A stretch of 64,000 bases of DNA. Origin: Cyclobacteriaceae bacterium (GTDB lineage: Bacteria > Bacteroidota > Bacteroidia > Cytophagales > Cyclobacteriaceae). Position 1 is the stretch's first letter; each line of letters starts with the position of its first letter. This document shows positions 1-8,517 of this stretch, in pieces. The position numbers and the translations under genes are program-made. Below the pieces are notes generated by a model. The model did not search any database. It was given only the letters and a program-made list of their open reading frames with translations, and was not told the DNA's origin. The stretch lies in NCBI GenBank assembly GCA_016787665.1, contig JAEUUC010000013.1, positions 409,365-473,364 of the forward strand, in the 5' to 3' direction.

Positions 1-2
1 AC

Positions 3-551
3 ACCGAAATGTTCAAGGCTTACGATAAGGGCGACAAAAAGGACAAGAAACTGAAAGAGGCCGTCACCTTCGTCAAGCAGAAGCTCGATGCGGCCAAGTG
101 GTTTATTGATGCGATCAAGCAGCGCCAGCACACGCTCATGCGCACCATGCAGGCCATCATTGATTTTCAATACGATTACTTTCTGGAGGGCGATGAAACC
201 AAACTCAAGCCGATGATTCTGAAAGACATCGCGCAGATGATCAACATGGACATCTCCACGGTGAGTCGTGTGGCCAGCAGCAAGTACGTGCAGACCGATT
301 TCGGCATTTTCCCCTTGAAGTATTTTTTCAGCGAAGGCATCAGCACGGATAGCGGAGAAGAGGTGAGCAGCCGCGAGGTGAAGCAGATCATTAAAGATTT
401 GATTGAAGCCGAGGACAAGAGCAAACCTTTTTCAGATGACAAGCTGGAAGATTTGCTGAATGAAAAGGGCTATAATATTGCGCGCAGAACGGTGGCCAAA
501 TACCGCGAGCAATTGAATATACCGGTGGCCCGCCTGCGTAAAGAGATCTGA
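3..551 (+). CDS. rpoN: RNA polymerase sigma-54 factor, C-terminal part
   Basis: The gene enters from the left edge, so only the last ~183 codons are present. Visible are the end of the core-binding region, the helix-turn-helix segment (LKDIAQMINMDISTVSRV, followed by KYV and LKYFFSEG), and near the C terminus the diagnostic RpoN box ARRTVAKYREQ, which reads the -24 promoter element. In this family the protein binds core polymerase and needs an AAA+ enhancer-binding protein to open promoters. The stop lies 8 bp before the next gene, so the two may be co-transcribed. The start is outside the window. Confidence 0.95.
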   Translation, partial: TEMFKAYDKGDKKDKKLKEAVTFVKQKLDAAKWFIDAIKQRQHTLMRTMQAIIDFQYDYFLEGDETKLKPMILKDIAQMINMDISTVSRVASSKYVQTDFGIFPLKYFFSEGISTDSGEEVSSREVKQIIKDLIEAEDKSKPFSDDKLEDLLNEKGYNIARRTVAKYREQLNIPVARLRKEI

Positions 552-559
552 TTCAATCC

Positions 560-1174
560 GTGAAAGTACTTGCTCAGATTGTCTCCGTGGTGTTGCACCC
601 CCTGTTGGTCACCACCTACCTGGTTTTGGTGTTCCGCTTTTTTATGCCGGGGTTTCTGCTGGTGTCGCAGGACAATATGAATGTGATTGTGGCGTTCGTT
701 TTCCTGCTCACATTCATCCTGCCGACTGCCAATTTGCTGGTGTTGCGTTTCTTCGGCAACATCAGTTCGCTGACGTTGTATCACCGCGGTGAGCGCCTCA
801 CGCCCTTCATTTTTATCGGACTCATTTATGTGGTGGCCACCCTGTTTTTTTTCTGGCGCCTCAGTTTTCTGGTGAACCTCAACAAGGTGATGCTGATAGT
901 AACGGTGATGATTGGGATTGCAACCGTGGTCACTCTTTTCTTTAAAATATCCATCCACAGCCTGGCCATGGGCGGGGTGGCGGGTATCCTGCTGCCCTTC
1001 AATCAGGCCAACGAAACGGGTGCATTGCTGGTGCCGACTGCCGTGGCGCTCGCGCTGACGGGCGCAGTGATGTCGGCACGTCTGGCTTTGCATGCCCATA
1101 CTTTTCGCGAAGTGTGGCATGGCGCGTGGGTGGGTCTTTTGATTGGAATTACCGGAGTAATACTCTTATTTTAA
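560..1174 (+). CDS. PAP2-like integral membrane protein
   Basis: The protein has 204 aa and about six hydrophobic segments. A GTG start lies 8 bp after rpoN. The C-terminal half has KISIHS followed by a GG, then SARLALHAHTFREVWHG. This resembles the SxH and SRxxxxxH..D/E..G motifs of type-2 phosphatidic acid phosphatases in a degenerate form, with E where PAP2 enzymes have the catalytic D. Activity as a lipid phosphatase is therefore uncertain. It sits in a tight + strand run with rpoN and the PaaG-like gene (3-bp gap downstream). It could equally be a non-catalytic PAP2-fold membrane protein. Confidence 0.6.
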   Translation: MKVLAQIVSVVLHPLLVTTYLVLVFRFFMPGFLLVSQDNMNVIVAFVFLLTFILPTANLLVLRFFGNISSLTLYHRGERLTPFIFIGLIYVVATLFFFWRLSFLVNLNKVMLIVTVMIGIATVVTLFFKISIHSLAMGGVAGILLPFNQANETGALLVPTAVALALTGAVMSARLALHAHTFREVWHGAWVGLLIGITGVILLF

Positions 1175-1177
1175 GCT

Positions 1178-1957
1178 ATGGAATTCAAGTTCATCAACTA
1201 CGCGGTTAAGGATGGCGTGGCCACCCTGACGCTCAATCGCCCCGATGTGTACAATGCGCTCAACGATGAAATCACGTTCGAGCTTCAGGATGCCTGGAAG
1301 GCCGTAGCGAAAGACGATGCGGTTCGCGTAGTGGTGCTGACAGGCGAGGGCAAGGCGTTTTGCTCGGGTCAGGATCTTAAAGGAGGCACGGGCACCAAGC
1401 GCTCGTTCATGGACTCGCTGCACAAGCGGTACAATCCTATTGTGCGCGCTATGCGCCATCTGCCCAAGCCGATTGTCTGCCGCCTGAATGGAGTAGCGGC
1501 CGGGGCCGGTTGCTCGCTGGCGTTGGCGTGTGATGTTATTGTGGCGAGTGAGGAAGCCACGTTGATCGAAGTATTCATTAATATCGGTTTGGTACCGGAT
1601 AGTGGCTCGTCTTACTTTTTGCCCCGGCTCACCGGCATGGCCAAGGCGTTTGAGTTGTGCAGTATGGGGTCGCGCGTGAAGGCGGCCGAGGCGTTGCAGT
1701 TAGGCCTGGTCAACAAAGTTGTGCCCGCAGCCGAACTGGATGCAGCGGTTAAGCAATACACGGATTATTATGCGCAGGCGCCCACCCGGGCAATCGGCAT
1801 CATCAAGCGCATGCTGAATAAGAGCACCACCGCCTCCCTGGACGATATGCTGGAGTACGAGGCCTACTGCCAGGAGATAGCCGGATCAACCCACGACTAC
1901 CGCGAAGGCGTGCAAGCTTTCCTCGAAAAACGAAAGCCGGTATTCACCGGCAAGTAG
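1178..1957 (+). CDS. paaG: Enoyl-CoA hydratase/isomerase family protein, PaaG-like
   Basis: This is a 259-aa crotonase-fold protein. Seen: the CoA-binding oxyanion-hole segments FCSGQDLK (around residue 68) and NGVAAGAGCSLALACDV (around residue 107), and then GLVPDSGSSYFLPRLTG. The Asp in the last segment matches the catalytic acid of PaaG (2-(1,2-epoxy-1,2-dihydrophenyl)acetyl-CoA isomerase), whereas classical hydratases have two Glu residues. Family knowledge links this to phenylacetate catabolism. No other paa gene is nearby, so a more general delta3,delta2-enoyl-CoA isomerase role is possible. The ATG start lies 3 bp after the previous stop. Confidence 0.75.
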   Translation: MEFKFINYAVKDGVATLTLNRPDVYNALNDEITFELQDAWKAVAKDDAVRVVVLTGEGKAFCSGQDLKGGTGTKRSFMDSLHKRYNPIVRAMRHLPKPIVCRLNGVAAGAGCSLALACDVIVASEEATLIEVFINIGLVPDSGSSYFLPRLTGMAKAFELCSMGSRVKAAEALQLGLVNKVVPAAELDAAVKQYTDYYAQAPTRAIGIIKRMLNKSTTASLDDMLEYEAYCQEIAGSTHDYREGVQAFLEKRKPVFTGK

Positions 1958-1960
1958 CGC

Positions 1961-3100
1961 GTGGCCCTTTCCACCGTGCGAAAGTTCTGGCCGGGGATTC
2001 TGTTTCTCATCTGGCTGTCCGTTCAGTTGTTTTGGTGGTGGCGCGGAGGCGTGCGCACCGGAGTGGATTCAGCGTTGTACATCGATCAGGCACACCTGAT
2101 CATGGACGGCCAACTGCCGGCTGACCGTGGCATCTGGTACCTCGGCTACTCGGTTTTCCTGGCTTTGTTGTTTTCTGCCGGCTTCAGTCTCGTTGGCGTT
2201 GTGCACGTTCAGGTGCTGGTGTCCGCTATTGCCGTTGTCGCGCTCTACGGAATTTCAAATCGCATACTAGAAGACGAACGGGCCGCAGCCCTGGCCGCTC
2301 TGCTGTATTGCCTCTGGCCGGGGGTGCACGAGTGGAATTTTTTCATTTATACCGAGTCGCTTTTCACCAGCCTGAGTTTGATCAGTATCTGGGCATTGTT
2401 GCAGGCTGGTCTTCGTTGGAAAGTCATTGGTGGCGTTTTGCTCTTGGCGTGCGTGGCAACGCGACCAACAGGATTTTGTTTGCTGGCGGCACTGGCTGCA
2501 ATGGGGTTAAGTCAACTCAACAGAAGTTACCCGCGTGGGGCGTGGGTTGCTGGCGGTTTGGCTATTCTGGCGGCAGTCATGCTGTTTAATGCCTTTATGC
2601 AAGAGGCCACCCTGCCGGCCCGGTACGCAGCTGCAGAGGTAATTTACCCGATGATTTCGTGGGGAATAGCTCCAGCCGAAGGAATAGACACCAGCGGGTT
2701 TAGTGGCCCAGCGTTATGGGATATTTTGAAGTTCAGCATCACGTATACGTGGTATTTTTTAAAGTTGTCGGGCCTGAAAGCCCTGCTGTTTATCGCTCAT
2801 GCCAAACCCTACTATTCGGTTCTGCACAACCTGGCCATCGTGTTGTTCTTGTTACCGGTGTACGTGTTGGCCATTCGGGGTTACCGGCTGTGCGCAAATC
2901 CCGCTAAGCTGTTGGTGCTTGTCTATTTCGGAGTTCAAACCGCTGTGGTAGCACTGACGAGCGAAAACTGGGACGGACGTTTTTTAGTACCCTTGTTGCC
3001 GTGGGTATTTATGCTTGCCGGGCTTGGGCTCTCGCAAGCGTTACCTCTCCGCACGTTTTGGCTGCGTCAGAAGACGGCCAGTGAAAGGCCAATGGTATAG
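1961..3100 (+). CDS. Membrane glycosyltransferase-like protein (GT39/83-type fold)
   Basis: The protein has 379 aa and about ten membrane segments. After the first helix, an extracytoplasmic loop carries GVDSALYIDQAHLIMDG and LGYSVFLALLF. This layout, an early acidic residue after TM1 followed by Y-x-P/G-x-x-x-F-like membrane segments, is typical of the GT-C fold (ArnT / PMT-like polyprenyl-phosphate-sugar transferases). The donor and acceptor cannot be read from the sequence. It starts with GTG 3 bp after the paaG-like stop. Its 3' end overlaps the convergent gene downstream by 34 bp. Confidence 0.6.
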   Translation: MALSTVRKFWPGILFLIWLSVQLFWWWRGGVRTGVDSALYIDQAHLIMDGQLPADRGIWYLGYSVFLALLFSAGFSLVGVVHVQVLVSAIAVVALYGISNRILEDERAAALAALLYCLWPGVHEWNFFIYTESLFTSLSLISIWALLQAGLRWKVIGGVLLLACVATRPTGFCLLAALAAMGLSQLNRSYPRGAWVAGGLAILAAVMLFNAFMQEATLPARYAAAEVIYPMISWGIAPAEGIDTSGFSGPALWDILKFSITYTWYFLKLSGLKALLFIAHAKPYYSVLHNLAIVLFLLPVYVLAIRGYRLCANPAKLLVLVYFGVQTAVVALTSENWDGRFLVPLLPWVFMLAGLGLSQALPLRTFWLRQKTASERPMV

Positions 3101-3873
3101 CTGCGGGCTTCCGTTTGATCAGGACCGCGACCGGCCTCCCAAAGCGGGTTGAAATTGTAGTAACCGAACAGCTGAAAAGCGCCAATCCCGAATTTCAATC
3201 CGGCCGAATAGCGAATGGGCGATAAGTTGAAGCGCTGTTTATTTTTCATTACGCGGTTTTCGCCATCGTCACTGTACTTGATCTTGTTGCCCGAATCGAA
3301 CAGGAAGCCCGCCCGGCCAAACAGCGCAATACGAAAACTGCGGTTAGGGTTGCTGGGGTTTGTCATGAACCGGATTTCCAGGGGAATGTCGAAGTAGTTG
3401 GCCACCATCATGCTCTTTTTGGTGGAATAGGACTGCGAGGTATTGATGGAGTTCAACGAGTCGCCATCGTAAACCACAAACACGGCATCGGCAAAACGTG
3501 TGTTTCCCTGGTCATCAAGCACCAGAGCGGCAATTCTGCGGCTGGTGGTCGTGCCATTACTCTTGGGTTGCTGAAAATCCTGAAGTTTAAAACGCTCAAA
3601 ACCAAATCCGATACCGGGATGGATGGAGAACTTGGTTTTGGCGATGCGCAGGTCGTATTGGTAGTAAACGTTGAGCGAACGCGATCCCCAAAAGCCATAA
3701 TTCAGCATGTTGGGCCGTTCCGTCATCCGGTTAAATCCGTATTCAATCGAAAACGTGCCAGGGATATCCGGCCGAACCACTTTGCGGGGCTGAGGCTCCG
3801 GGGTAGCTGGTGTTTCCTGGGCTGCGGCCGCGGAAGTCAACGCGGCTAAAACGACTGTAAAGAGAATTCTCAT
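3067..3873 (-). CDS. Outer-membrane beta-barrel protein with signal peptide
   Basis: The protein has 268 aa. A Sec signal peptide (MRILFTVVLAALTSAAAAQ) is followed by a Pro-rich linker, and the rest is alternating aromatic/glycine strands (YGFNRM, GIGFGFERF, YDLRIAK, YSAGLKFGIGAFQLFGYY) ending in a hydrophobic strand with terminal F (YTIGLSLAVF). A C-terminal Phe on the last strand is the usual BAM-recognition feature. It looks like the PorT/OmpW-sized barrels common in Bacteroidota. No specific function can be assigned. It is transcribed towards the glycosyltransferase gene and overlaps its end. Confidence 0.65.
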   Translation of the reverse strand: MRILFTVVLAALTSAAAAQETPATPEPQPRKVVRPDIPGTFSIEYGFNRMTERPNMLNYGFWGSRSLNVYYQYDLRIAKTKFSIHPGIGFGFERFKLQDFQQPKSNGTTTSRRIAALVLDDQGNTRFADAVFVVYDGDSLNSINTSQSYSTKKSMMVANYFDIPLEIRFMTNPSNPNRSFRIALFGRAGFLFDSGNKIKYSDDGENRVMKNKQRFNLSPIRYSAGLKFGIGAFQLFGYYNFNPLWEAGRGPDQTEARSYTIGLSLAVF

Positions 3874-3940
3874 GCCTTCTTAACGCTTGACCGGGGGATC
3901 TATTTTTTGGCGCGCCTTCACCCGTTGGCGAATCTTAAAG

Positions 3941-3974
3941 AAAAAGCGCCAATGCCGGTCATCAGCGCTTTTCC
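3941..3974 (-). terminator. Intrinsic terminator of tRNA-Arg
   Basis: Immediately downstream of the tRNA on the minus strand, AAAAGCGC pairs with GCGCTTTTT across a 14-16 nt loop. The 3' arm runs into a U-rich stretch. Position and structure fit a Rho-independent terminator for the tRNA. Confidence 0.6.
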
Positions 3975-3978
3975 AAAG

Positions 3979-4052
3979 TGCGCTTGCAGGGATTCAAACC
4001 CCGAACCTCTTGATCCGTAGTCAAGTGCTCTATTCAGTTGAGCTACAAGCGC
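3979..4052 (-). tRNA. tRNA-Arg (ACG)
   Basis: The minus strand folds into a full cloverleaf. The acceptor stem GCGCTTG pairs with CAAGCGC. The D-arm starts TAGCTCAACTGAATAGAGCA. The anticodon stem CTTGA/TCAAG encloses loop CTACGGA, giving anticodon ACG, and the T-arm is GGGGTTTGAATCCC. The discriminator base is A and no CCA is encoded. A perfect short hairpin (GCGTTCCT / AGGAACGC, 4051-4071) lies at its 5' boundary and could be a leader or processing feature. Confidence 0.95.
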
Positions 4053-4145
4053 GTTCCTAAAAAAGGAACGCAAATATAGCGCCTTCATGCGCTTTGCCAA
4101 TGGGTTTTTTAGGGTTTTTGAAGGATTTTGACCCTTTTTACTGGT

Positions 4146-5432
4146 TCAGCTGTTTTTTGGCCACCCCCGGTATTTCCAGTTGAAGTAAGCCAGCGAGATC
4201 AGCATTAATAAGGTGCCGACCACCGATACCACGTACCCGGCTGACATGAAGAAGTCGAGCCAGTTCAGTTCCGAACCAAATTCTTTAAACAAGACCACGC
4301 CCATACTGCCCACATAACCCACCGAATCGGCCAGGTAAATCAGAAAACCCACCGTGCTCACAATGCGGAACGTGGCAATCAGGCGATCGAAAAAGATGCT
4401 GTTAAACTGAATATAACCGAAGTACAGCCCCATGCCTACGGCAATCATCCAGGTCTTCGGGTCAATCCAGCCCCGTTGAAACGCGAATGTGCCCATGCCC
4501 ACCAAGACCAATCCGATCAATACGATCAGATGATTGATCATCATCGCCTTGAAGTTGTCGCGGATGACCATCAGGCTGCCGATGACCACCAACACCACCA
4601 GGGCTACAATCGATTCGGTGAGTACAAAAATTTCGGGGCTTTGCCCGTAACCCAGGCTTTCCCAGATCTCAGCCGAGAAGTTGTCGCGGAAATCGCGGTA
4701 AGCGGTGAGCAACGTGTAGGTGAGCACCAGCAACACGAGCCCCGGCAGAAAGGTGAGGGTAAATTTCATGCGCTCGGCTCCCGTCATGGGTTGGCGCCTC
4801 GTGCGCAGCGCTTCATCTTCGGCCGTGGGGGGTGGCACCTGGTTGAGCAGGTATAAGAAAAGCAGCAGGGGCCCGAAAAAGAGCAGCGCGGTTACCAGCG
4901 GCATCCAGAATTCGGAGGTGCCCCAGTACTTCATGGTCAATCCACCGATCGTCTTGGCAAACCCGGCCGAGAAGATGAAACTAACCGAAAGGCTGGCTCC
5001 GAGTACTTCCGTGAATTTGCGCCCCTCCAGGTAGCCGAACACCATACCCCACACCATACCCAGCGGCAACCCGTTGAAGAAAAGAAAGATCAGGCTATAG
5101 GGAGCTGGCGTTACGGCAAAGAACAGCCAGGATATCGTGGCGATGGACACCATCAGCAGAATGCCCTTGGCGCGGCTGTGCGCACCCAGTTCCGAAACCA
5201 CTTTGATACCAATAAACTTCGACAGCATGTAGCCCAACATCTGGAAGATGACCATCCACACTTTGAATGAGGCGCCTCCCCATTCGAGTCCTTCGTAGGT
5301 AGCAACGCCAAAAGCTTTGCGCAAGGCGAAAATGCAGGTGTACAAACAGAAGGCTACGCCTGCGGTGAAGAGGCTAAACCAAAAGCCGCTGGCGCCCGCC
5401 AGCCACCGCGTGATGCGCGAAGAAGAATTCAT
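4146..5432 (-). CDS. MFS-like membrane protein (DUF5690-like)
   Basis: The protein has 428 aa and about twelve hydrophobic helices with a hydrophilic central loop near residues 200-220 (AEDEALRTRRQ), the usual split between the two six-helix halves of a major-facilitator carrier. The length and the N-terminal segment ALRKAFGVATYEG fit the Bacteroidota family I know as DUF5690. The substrate is unknown. It lies 21 bp downstream of the CHASE2 gene on the same strand and may share its transcript. Confidence 0.6.
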   Translation of the reverse strand: MNSSSRITRWLAGASGFWFSLFTAGVAFCLYTCIFALRKAFGVATYEGLEWGGASFKVWMVIFQMLGYMLSKFIGIKVVSELGAHSRAKGILLMVSIATISWLFFAVTPAPYSLIFLFFNGLPLGMVWGMVFGYLEGRKFTEVLGASLSVSFIFSAGFAKTIGGLTMKYWGTSEFWMPLVTALLFFGPLLLFLYLLNQVPPPTAEDEALRTRRQPMTGAERMKFTLTFLPGLVLLVLTYTLLTAYRDFRDNFSAEIWESLGYGQSPEIFVLTESIVALVVLVVIGSLMVIRDNFKAMMINHLIVLIGLVLVGMGTFAFQRGWIDPKTWMIAVGMGLYFGYIQFNSIFFDRLIATFRIVSTVGFLIYLADSVGYVGSMGVVLFKEFGSELNWLDFFMSAGYVVSVVGTLLMLISLAYFNWKYRGWPKNS

Positions 5433-5453
5433 TGGCGGTGAAGATAGGAAAAA

Positions 5454-6695
5454 TCAATCAGGCTGGGCCGGTGCCTCTTCCGCGGGCGGTGAGGGCGCCA
5501 GCCGAAGCCACGCTTTCACCTCATCGCCATACTTGCTCATCAGGAAGTCGAACACGTTGAAGTAGAGCGCGAAGAGCAGCAACTGCACATGCTGCTGTGT
5601 GATGAGGTAAACCAACACGGTGTAGATGGCGAAGATGACAATGTAGGTGAGGTACTTAAACAGGAACCGCGCGATGCGGACGCGATAGATTTTTTGAGTG
5701 AGGATTTTTTCGCGGTACTCGCGCAGGTGAAATACATACAGCGTGGCTGCCAGGTAGAGCAGAAAGATGCAGCTAAACAATAACACGGTGATGCGCGCAC
5801 TGCCCTTGACCAGGCCCAGATAGGTATTCACCAGAATCAGCGGCCCCGGCTGTTGCCCGAGGAATGTCTCGTGCACATCGTTTTCGTAAAAGTCGCCAAA
5901 CACCACCAGGCGGCCTGCCACGGTTTCCTGGATTTCTTCGGGGGTAAAATTCTCCAACGCCTCGCCCACGTTCCACACCGTGATCTCGTTGTTGTCCATG
6001 TGCACCCGCCTGATGGGCAGGTCGACAATAAAGGAATTGAGCCACCAGCCGTTACCGAACACGAAGCCCGCCCACTTGCGCCACGTGTAGCCTTGCTGGT
6101 TCATTGCCAGGCGCGCGGGCACATAGCTGGCTTCGTTGTTGTGCAGCAGGCGGTATTTTAAAAAAGTGTCCGACATGGTGGCGTATTGCGCCAGGGCATA
6201 CGTCAGCCCGGCATAGGGTTGATACACGGTGCCGCTGTCGGTGAGGTAGGTGGACAGAATAACGCGGTTAAGGGTTCGTAACTCCGAGATCAGTGCCGAG
6301 TCGTAGGGAGAAGGGTAATCCAAAAAAATATCCCAAAGGGTGTAGTCTGGTTTTACAGGCGCCCGGTTGATGATCGCGAGCAAGGCCGTCAGCTTTTTAC
6401 GGTCGGTGATCGGCCGGGTGCCCTCGCCAAAGTCATCTTTGTACGGCACCAGCATTTTGTCGTACGAACAATTGATCAGCAGTAGCTTCTGTTTGGTTTC
6501 GGTTACCAGCGGATCTTCGCTGCCAAACAACAGGTAGCGCGACTGGGTGATGCGCTCAATCACCACTTCATCACCAAACTCCCACGTGCCCACACTCATC
6601 CACCACAGCGTGAGCAGCGTCAGGACACCCGCATGAGCGAGTGAAAGGAGCACCAATCGTCTGCGCTGAGGGGAAAAGAATGAACGCCAACCCAC
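5454..6695 (-). CDS. CHASE2-domain membrane protein
   Basis: The protein has 413 aa. It has one N-terminal TM helix, a large extracytoplasmic domain of about residues 35-300, three C-terminal TM helices and a short Pro-rich tail. The extracytoplasmic part carries CHASE2-like landmarks: LLLINCSYDKML early, then GRLVVFGDFYENDVHETFLG and PGPLILVNTYLGLVKG. CHASE2 is normally the sensor of kinases and cyclases. Here no output domain follows, so it may act as a membrane sensor through another protein. The start is GTG. The upstream gene (start 7517) encodes a secreted protein ending 6 bp before, suggesting a functional pair. Confidence 0.7.
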   Translation of the reverse strand: MGWRSFFSPQRRRLVLLSLAHAGVLTLLTLWWMSVGTWEFGDEVVIERITQSRYLLFGSEDPLVTETKQKLLLINCSYDKMLVPYKDDFGEGTRPITDRKKLTALLAIINRAPVKPDYTLWDIFLDYPSPYDSALISELRTLNRVILSTYLTDSGTVYQPYAGLTYALAQYATMSDTFLKYRLLHNNEASYVPARLAMNQQGYTWRKWAGFVFGNGWWLNSFIVDLPIRRVHMDNNEITVWNVGEALENFTPEEIQETVAGRLVVFGDFYENDVHETFLGQQPGPLILVNTYLGLVKGSARITVLLFSCIFLLYLAATLYVFHLREYREKILTQKIYRVRIARFLFKYLTYIVIFAIYTVLVYLITQQHVQLLLFALYFNVFDFLMSKYGDEVKAWLRLAPSPPAEEAPAQPD

Positions 6696-6701
6696 GGTGG
6701 G

Positions 6702-7517
6702 TTACGGATTGATCAGTTTAATGTCTTTTAACCATTGCAGCAGGTTATCGTCCTGCACATGGCCGTACTCTTCGGACAAGTACTTCTTGATTTCCCGCAC
6801 CACGTGGTCGCGGCTGTGGTCAGTCAGCGTCTCGGCAATAATGCGGGCTTCTTTTGCCAGGTTCGTCTCGTTGGCAAAGTGGGGCACAAAATACCCGATG
6901 TATTTGCCGGAACCCGGTAAATCGCGGCTCTCTTTTTCGTTTTCGTAATATTCGACCAGTACATATCCGTAGCGTTCCGGAACTTCATTTTCGTAGAGGC
7001 ATTTCGCGCCCACGCATATCTGCTGGCCACGCGAAATCACGCGGGTGACATGCTGGTTGTTCTTGCCTTTGAAGAACGCGACTACCACGGCTGGTTTGTC
7101 CAGGTTGATGTACTCTTTATCGAGGGGAATGATGCCATCGCCCAAAACCAATACCGTGTCTTTCAGACTTTGGTTGAGCGTCTCCCAATACTCCACTAAC
7201 CCGCGCGTGGCCGTTGATTTTTCATCCGGCCTCAGGAAACTCTTCACCAGGTTCTCCAGCTCCCGGGGATTGTTATCGGGCACACCGCTGATTTTTTTGC
7301 GACCTACCTTCGGGCTGATCACAATGACGTAGGCCTCGCGGCTGCCAAACTTCAGGGCGTCCGATGGACCGATGCGATCACCCGGTTGCACCTGTTTCCG
7401 CGTCTTGGTGTTTTCCACCGAGCCTTGCACGGTAATAACCCTGAACTCACCGGACTGGGCCATAGCCACCCGGGCGATTAAAACTATAGCCAGACAAACG
7501 ACCACACGAATCTTCAT
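6702..7517 (-). CDS. Secreted protein paired with CHASE2 gene
   Basis: The protein has 271 aa. The start was placed at the ATG preceding a clear signal peptide (MKIRVVVCLAIVLIARVAMA). The longer upstream reading frame is out-of-context sequence. The mature N-terminal part (FRVITVQGSVENTKTRKQVQPGDRI) looks like the small beta-barrel found in FecR-like and SH3-like modules. The rest is not recognised. It ends 6 bp before the CHASE2 gene, so the two are almost certainly one operon. A role as a ligand or partner of the CHASE2 sensor is an inference from position only. Confidence 0.6.
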   Translation of the reverse strand: MKIRVVVCLAIVLIARVAMAQSGEFRVITVQGSVENTKTRKQVQPGDRIGPSDALKFGSREAYVIVISPKVGRKKISGVPDNNPRELENLVKSFLRPDEKSTATRGLVEYWETLNQSLKDTVLVLGDGIIPLDKEYINLDKPAVVVAFFKGKNNQHVTRVISRGQQICVGAKCLYENEVPERYGYVLVEYYENEKESRDLPGSGKYIGYFVPHFANETNLAKEARIIAETLTDHSRDHVVREIKKYLSEEYGHVQDDNLLQWLKDIKLINP

Positions 7518-7548
7518 GTGGTGAAGGTACAAAAAAGTTCGCAGGCTG

Positions 7549-8229
7549 TTAGTGGTGCAGGCGGAAGTGGACGACCATGGCCATGCGCACCCGCACCGGT
7601 TTGCCGCGCTGGCGGCCCGGTTCCCATTTTGTTTTGGATAACACACGGATGGCTTCTTCATCGCAGCCGGCACCGAGCGAGCGGAGAATGGTGAAGTCGG
7701 TGAGCTCACCGGTTTCGTTCACCACAAACTGAACCACTACCCGGCCCTCCACATTCCGTTGCCGGGCTTGCCTGGGGTATTTCAACTCACGACTGATTTG
7801 CTCGTAGAATTTAGAAAGTCCATTGACTGGCGTTGGATCGATTTCCGCAAAAATCCATGGCTGATCATCATCAATTGGTTTTTCTGATAGTGGCGCAGGC
7901 AGCAGGGCTTGTTCATTTTGCGTTACGACAGAGGTGGAATCTTCCGGTTGGTCATCCTGAACAAGTGTCAGTTTGGTGATGTCAGGATTACGAATGACGA
8001 TTTTCGGTGCCTTTACCTTGGGTTCCTCCGGCTTTGGATGATCGGTTCGCACGGCATGGTTGTACGTCATGTCGTCTTTGGCGTCAGGAGGCCGTGGCGG
8101 ATAAACCTTCTTGATACTCGTCCACTCAAAAGCGGTAATCGCCATGGCAGAACTCAACACCAGCCCGATGAGAAAAAACTTTCCGGACTGCCTTTGTACA
8201 TCGTAGCGAGGATTTTTCTTGGCTTCCAT
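7549..8229 (-). CDS. tonB: Energy transducer TonB
   Basis: The protein has 226 aa from the chosen start (ATG followed by EAKKNPRYDVQRQSGK). It has one N-terminal TM helix (FFLIGLVLSSAMAITAF), a Pro-rich periplasmic linker (YPPRPPDAK, HPKPEEPK) and a C-terminal TonB domain with LKYPRQARQRNVEGRVVVQFVV and a terminal WEPGRQRGKPVRVRM strand. TonB couples the proton gradient via ExbBD to outer-membrane receptors. It follows the ECF sigma factor and a small membrane protein on the same strand, so its expression may answer to that sigma factor. An upstream in-frame start at 8268 is possible but less TonB-like. Confidence 0.85.
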   Translation of the reverse strand: MEAKKNPRYDVQRQSGKFFLIGLVLSSAMAITAFEWTSIKKVYPPRPPDAKDDMTYNHAVRTDHPKPEEPKVKAPKIVIRNPDITKLTLVQDDQPEDSTSVVTQNEQALLPAPLSEKPIDDDQPWIFAEIDPTPVNGLSKFYEQISRELKYPRQARQRNVEGRVVVQFVVNETGELTDFTILRSLGAGCDEEAIRVLSKTKWEPGRQRGKPVRVRMAMVVHFRLHH

Positions 8230-8271
8230 AGGTTTCGGATTTACCCTTAGAAACCAGCCGCCCCCCAATCG

Positions 8272-8517
8272 TCACGGTTGCGAGGTAGATTTTTCAACAG
8301 GCGCGGGTGTCGGTTTTTCGGGGGTGAGCCACCGATCGGCTGCTACCCATAAAAGCACGACCAGGCCAATGAGCAACACATAGGTGAAAATGCGGGTGAT
8401 GCGTTTGAGTTTCTGTTCGCGCGCATGACGCTCCAGCACGGCTCCGTAGTTACGGAAACGATCGGCCCCGGTGGCTGTAAAGCGTTTTCTGCGCAAACGA
8501 ATGTCGTTTCTACTCAT
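8272..8517 (-). CDS. Small single-pass membrane protein, possible anti-sigma partner
   Basis: The protein has 81 aa. A basic N-terminal half (RLRRKRFTATGADRFRNY) precedes one TM helix (ITRIFTYVLLIGLVVLLWVAADRWL) and a short Pro/Thr-rich tail. It starts inside the last codons of the ECF sigma gene (8-bp overlap), which implies translational coupling. Position and topology suit a minimal membrane-bound anti-sigma factor, but no zinc-binding or anti-sigma fold is visible, so this stays an inference. Confidence 0.6.
   Translation of the reverse strand: MSRNDIRLRRKRFTATGADRFRNYGAVLERHAREQKLKRITRIFTYVLLIGLVVLLWVAADRWLTPEKPTPAPVEKSTSQP

Noticed and set aside
7518..7709. N-terminal extension of the secreted protein at 6702-7517
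   Set aside because: It overlaps the tonB gene and precedes the signal peptide; it is out-of-frame tonB sequence.
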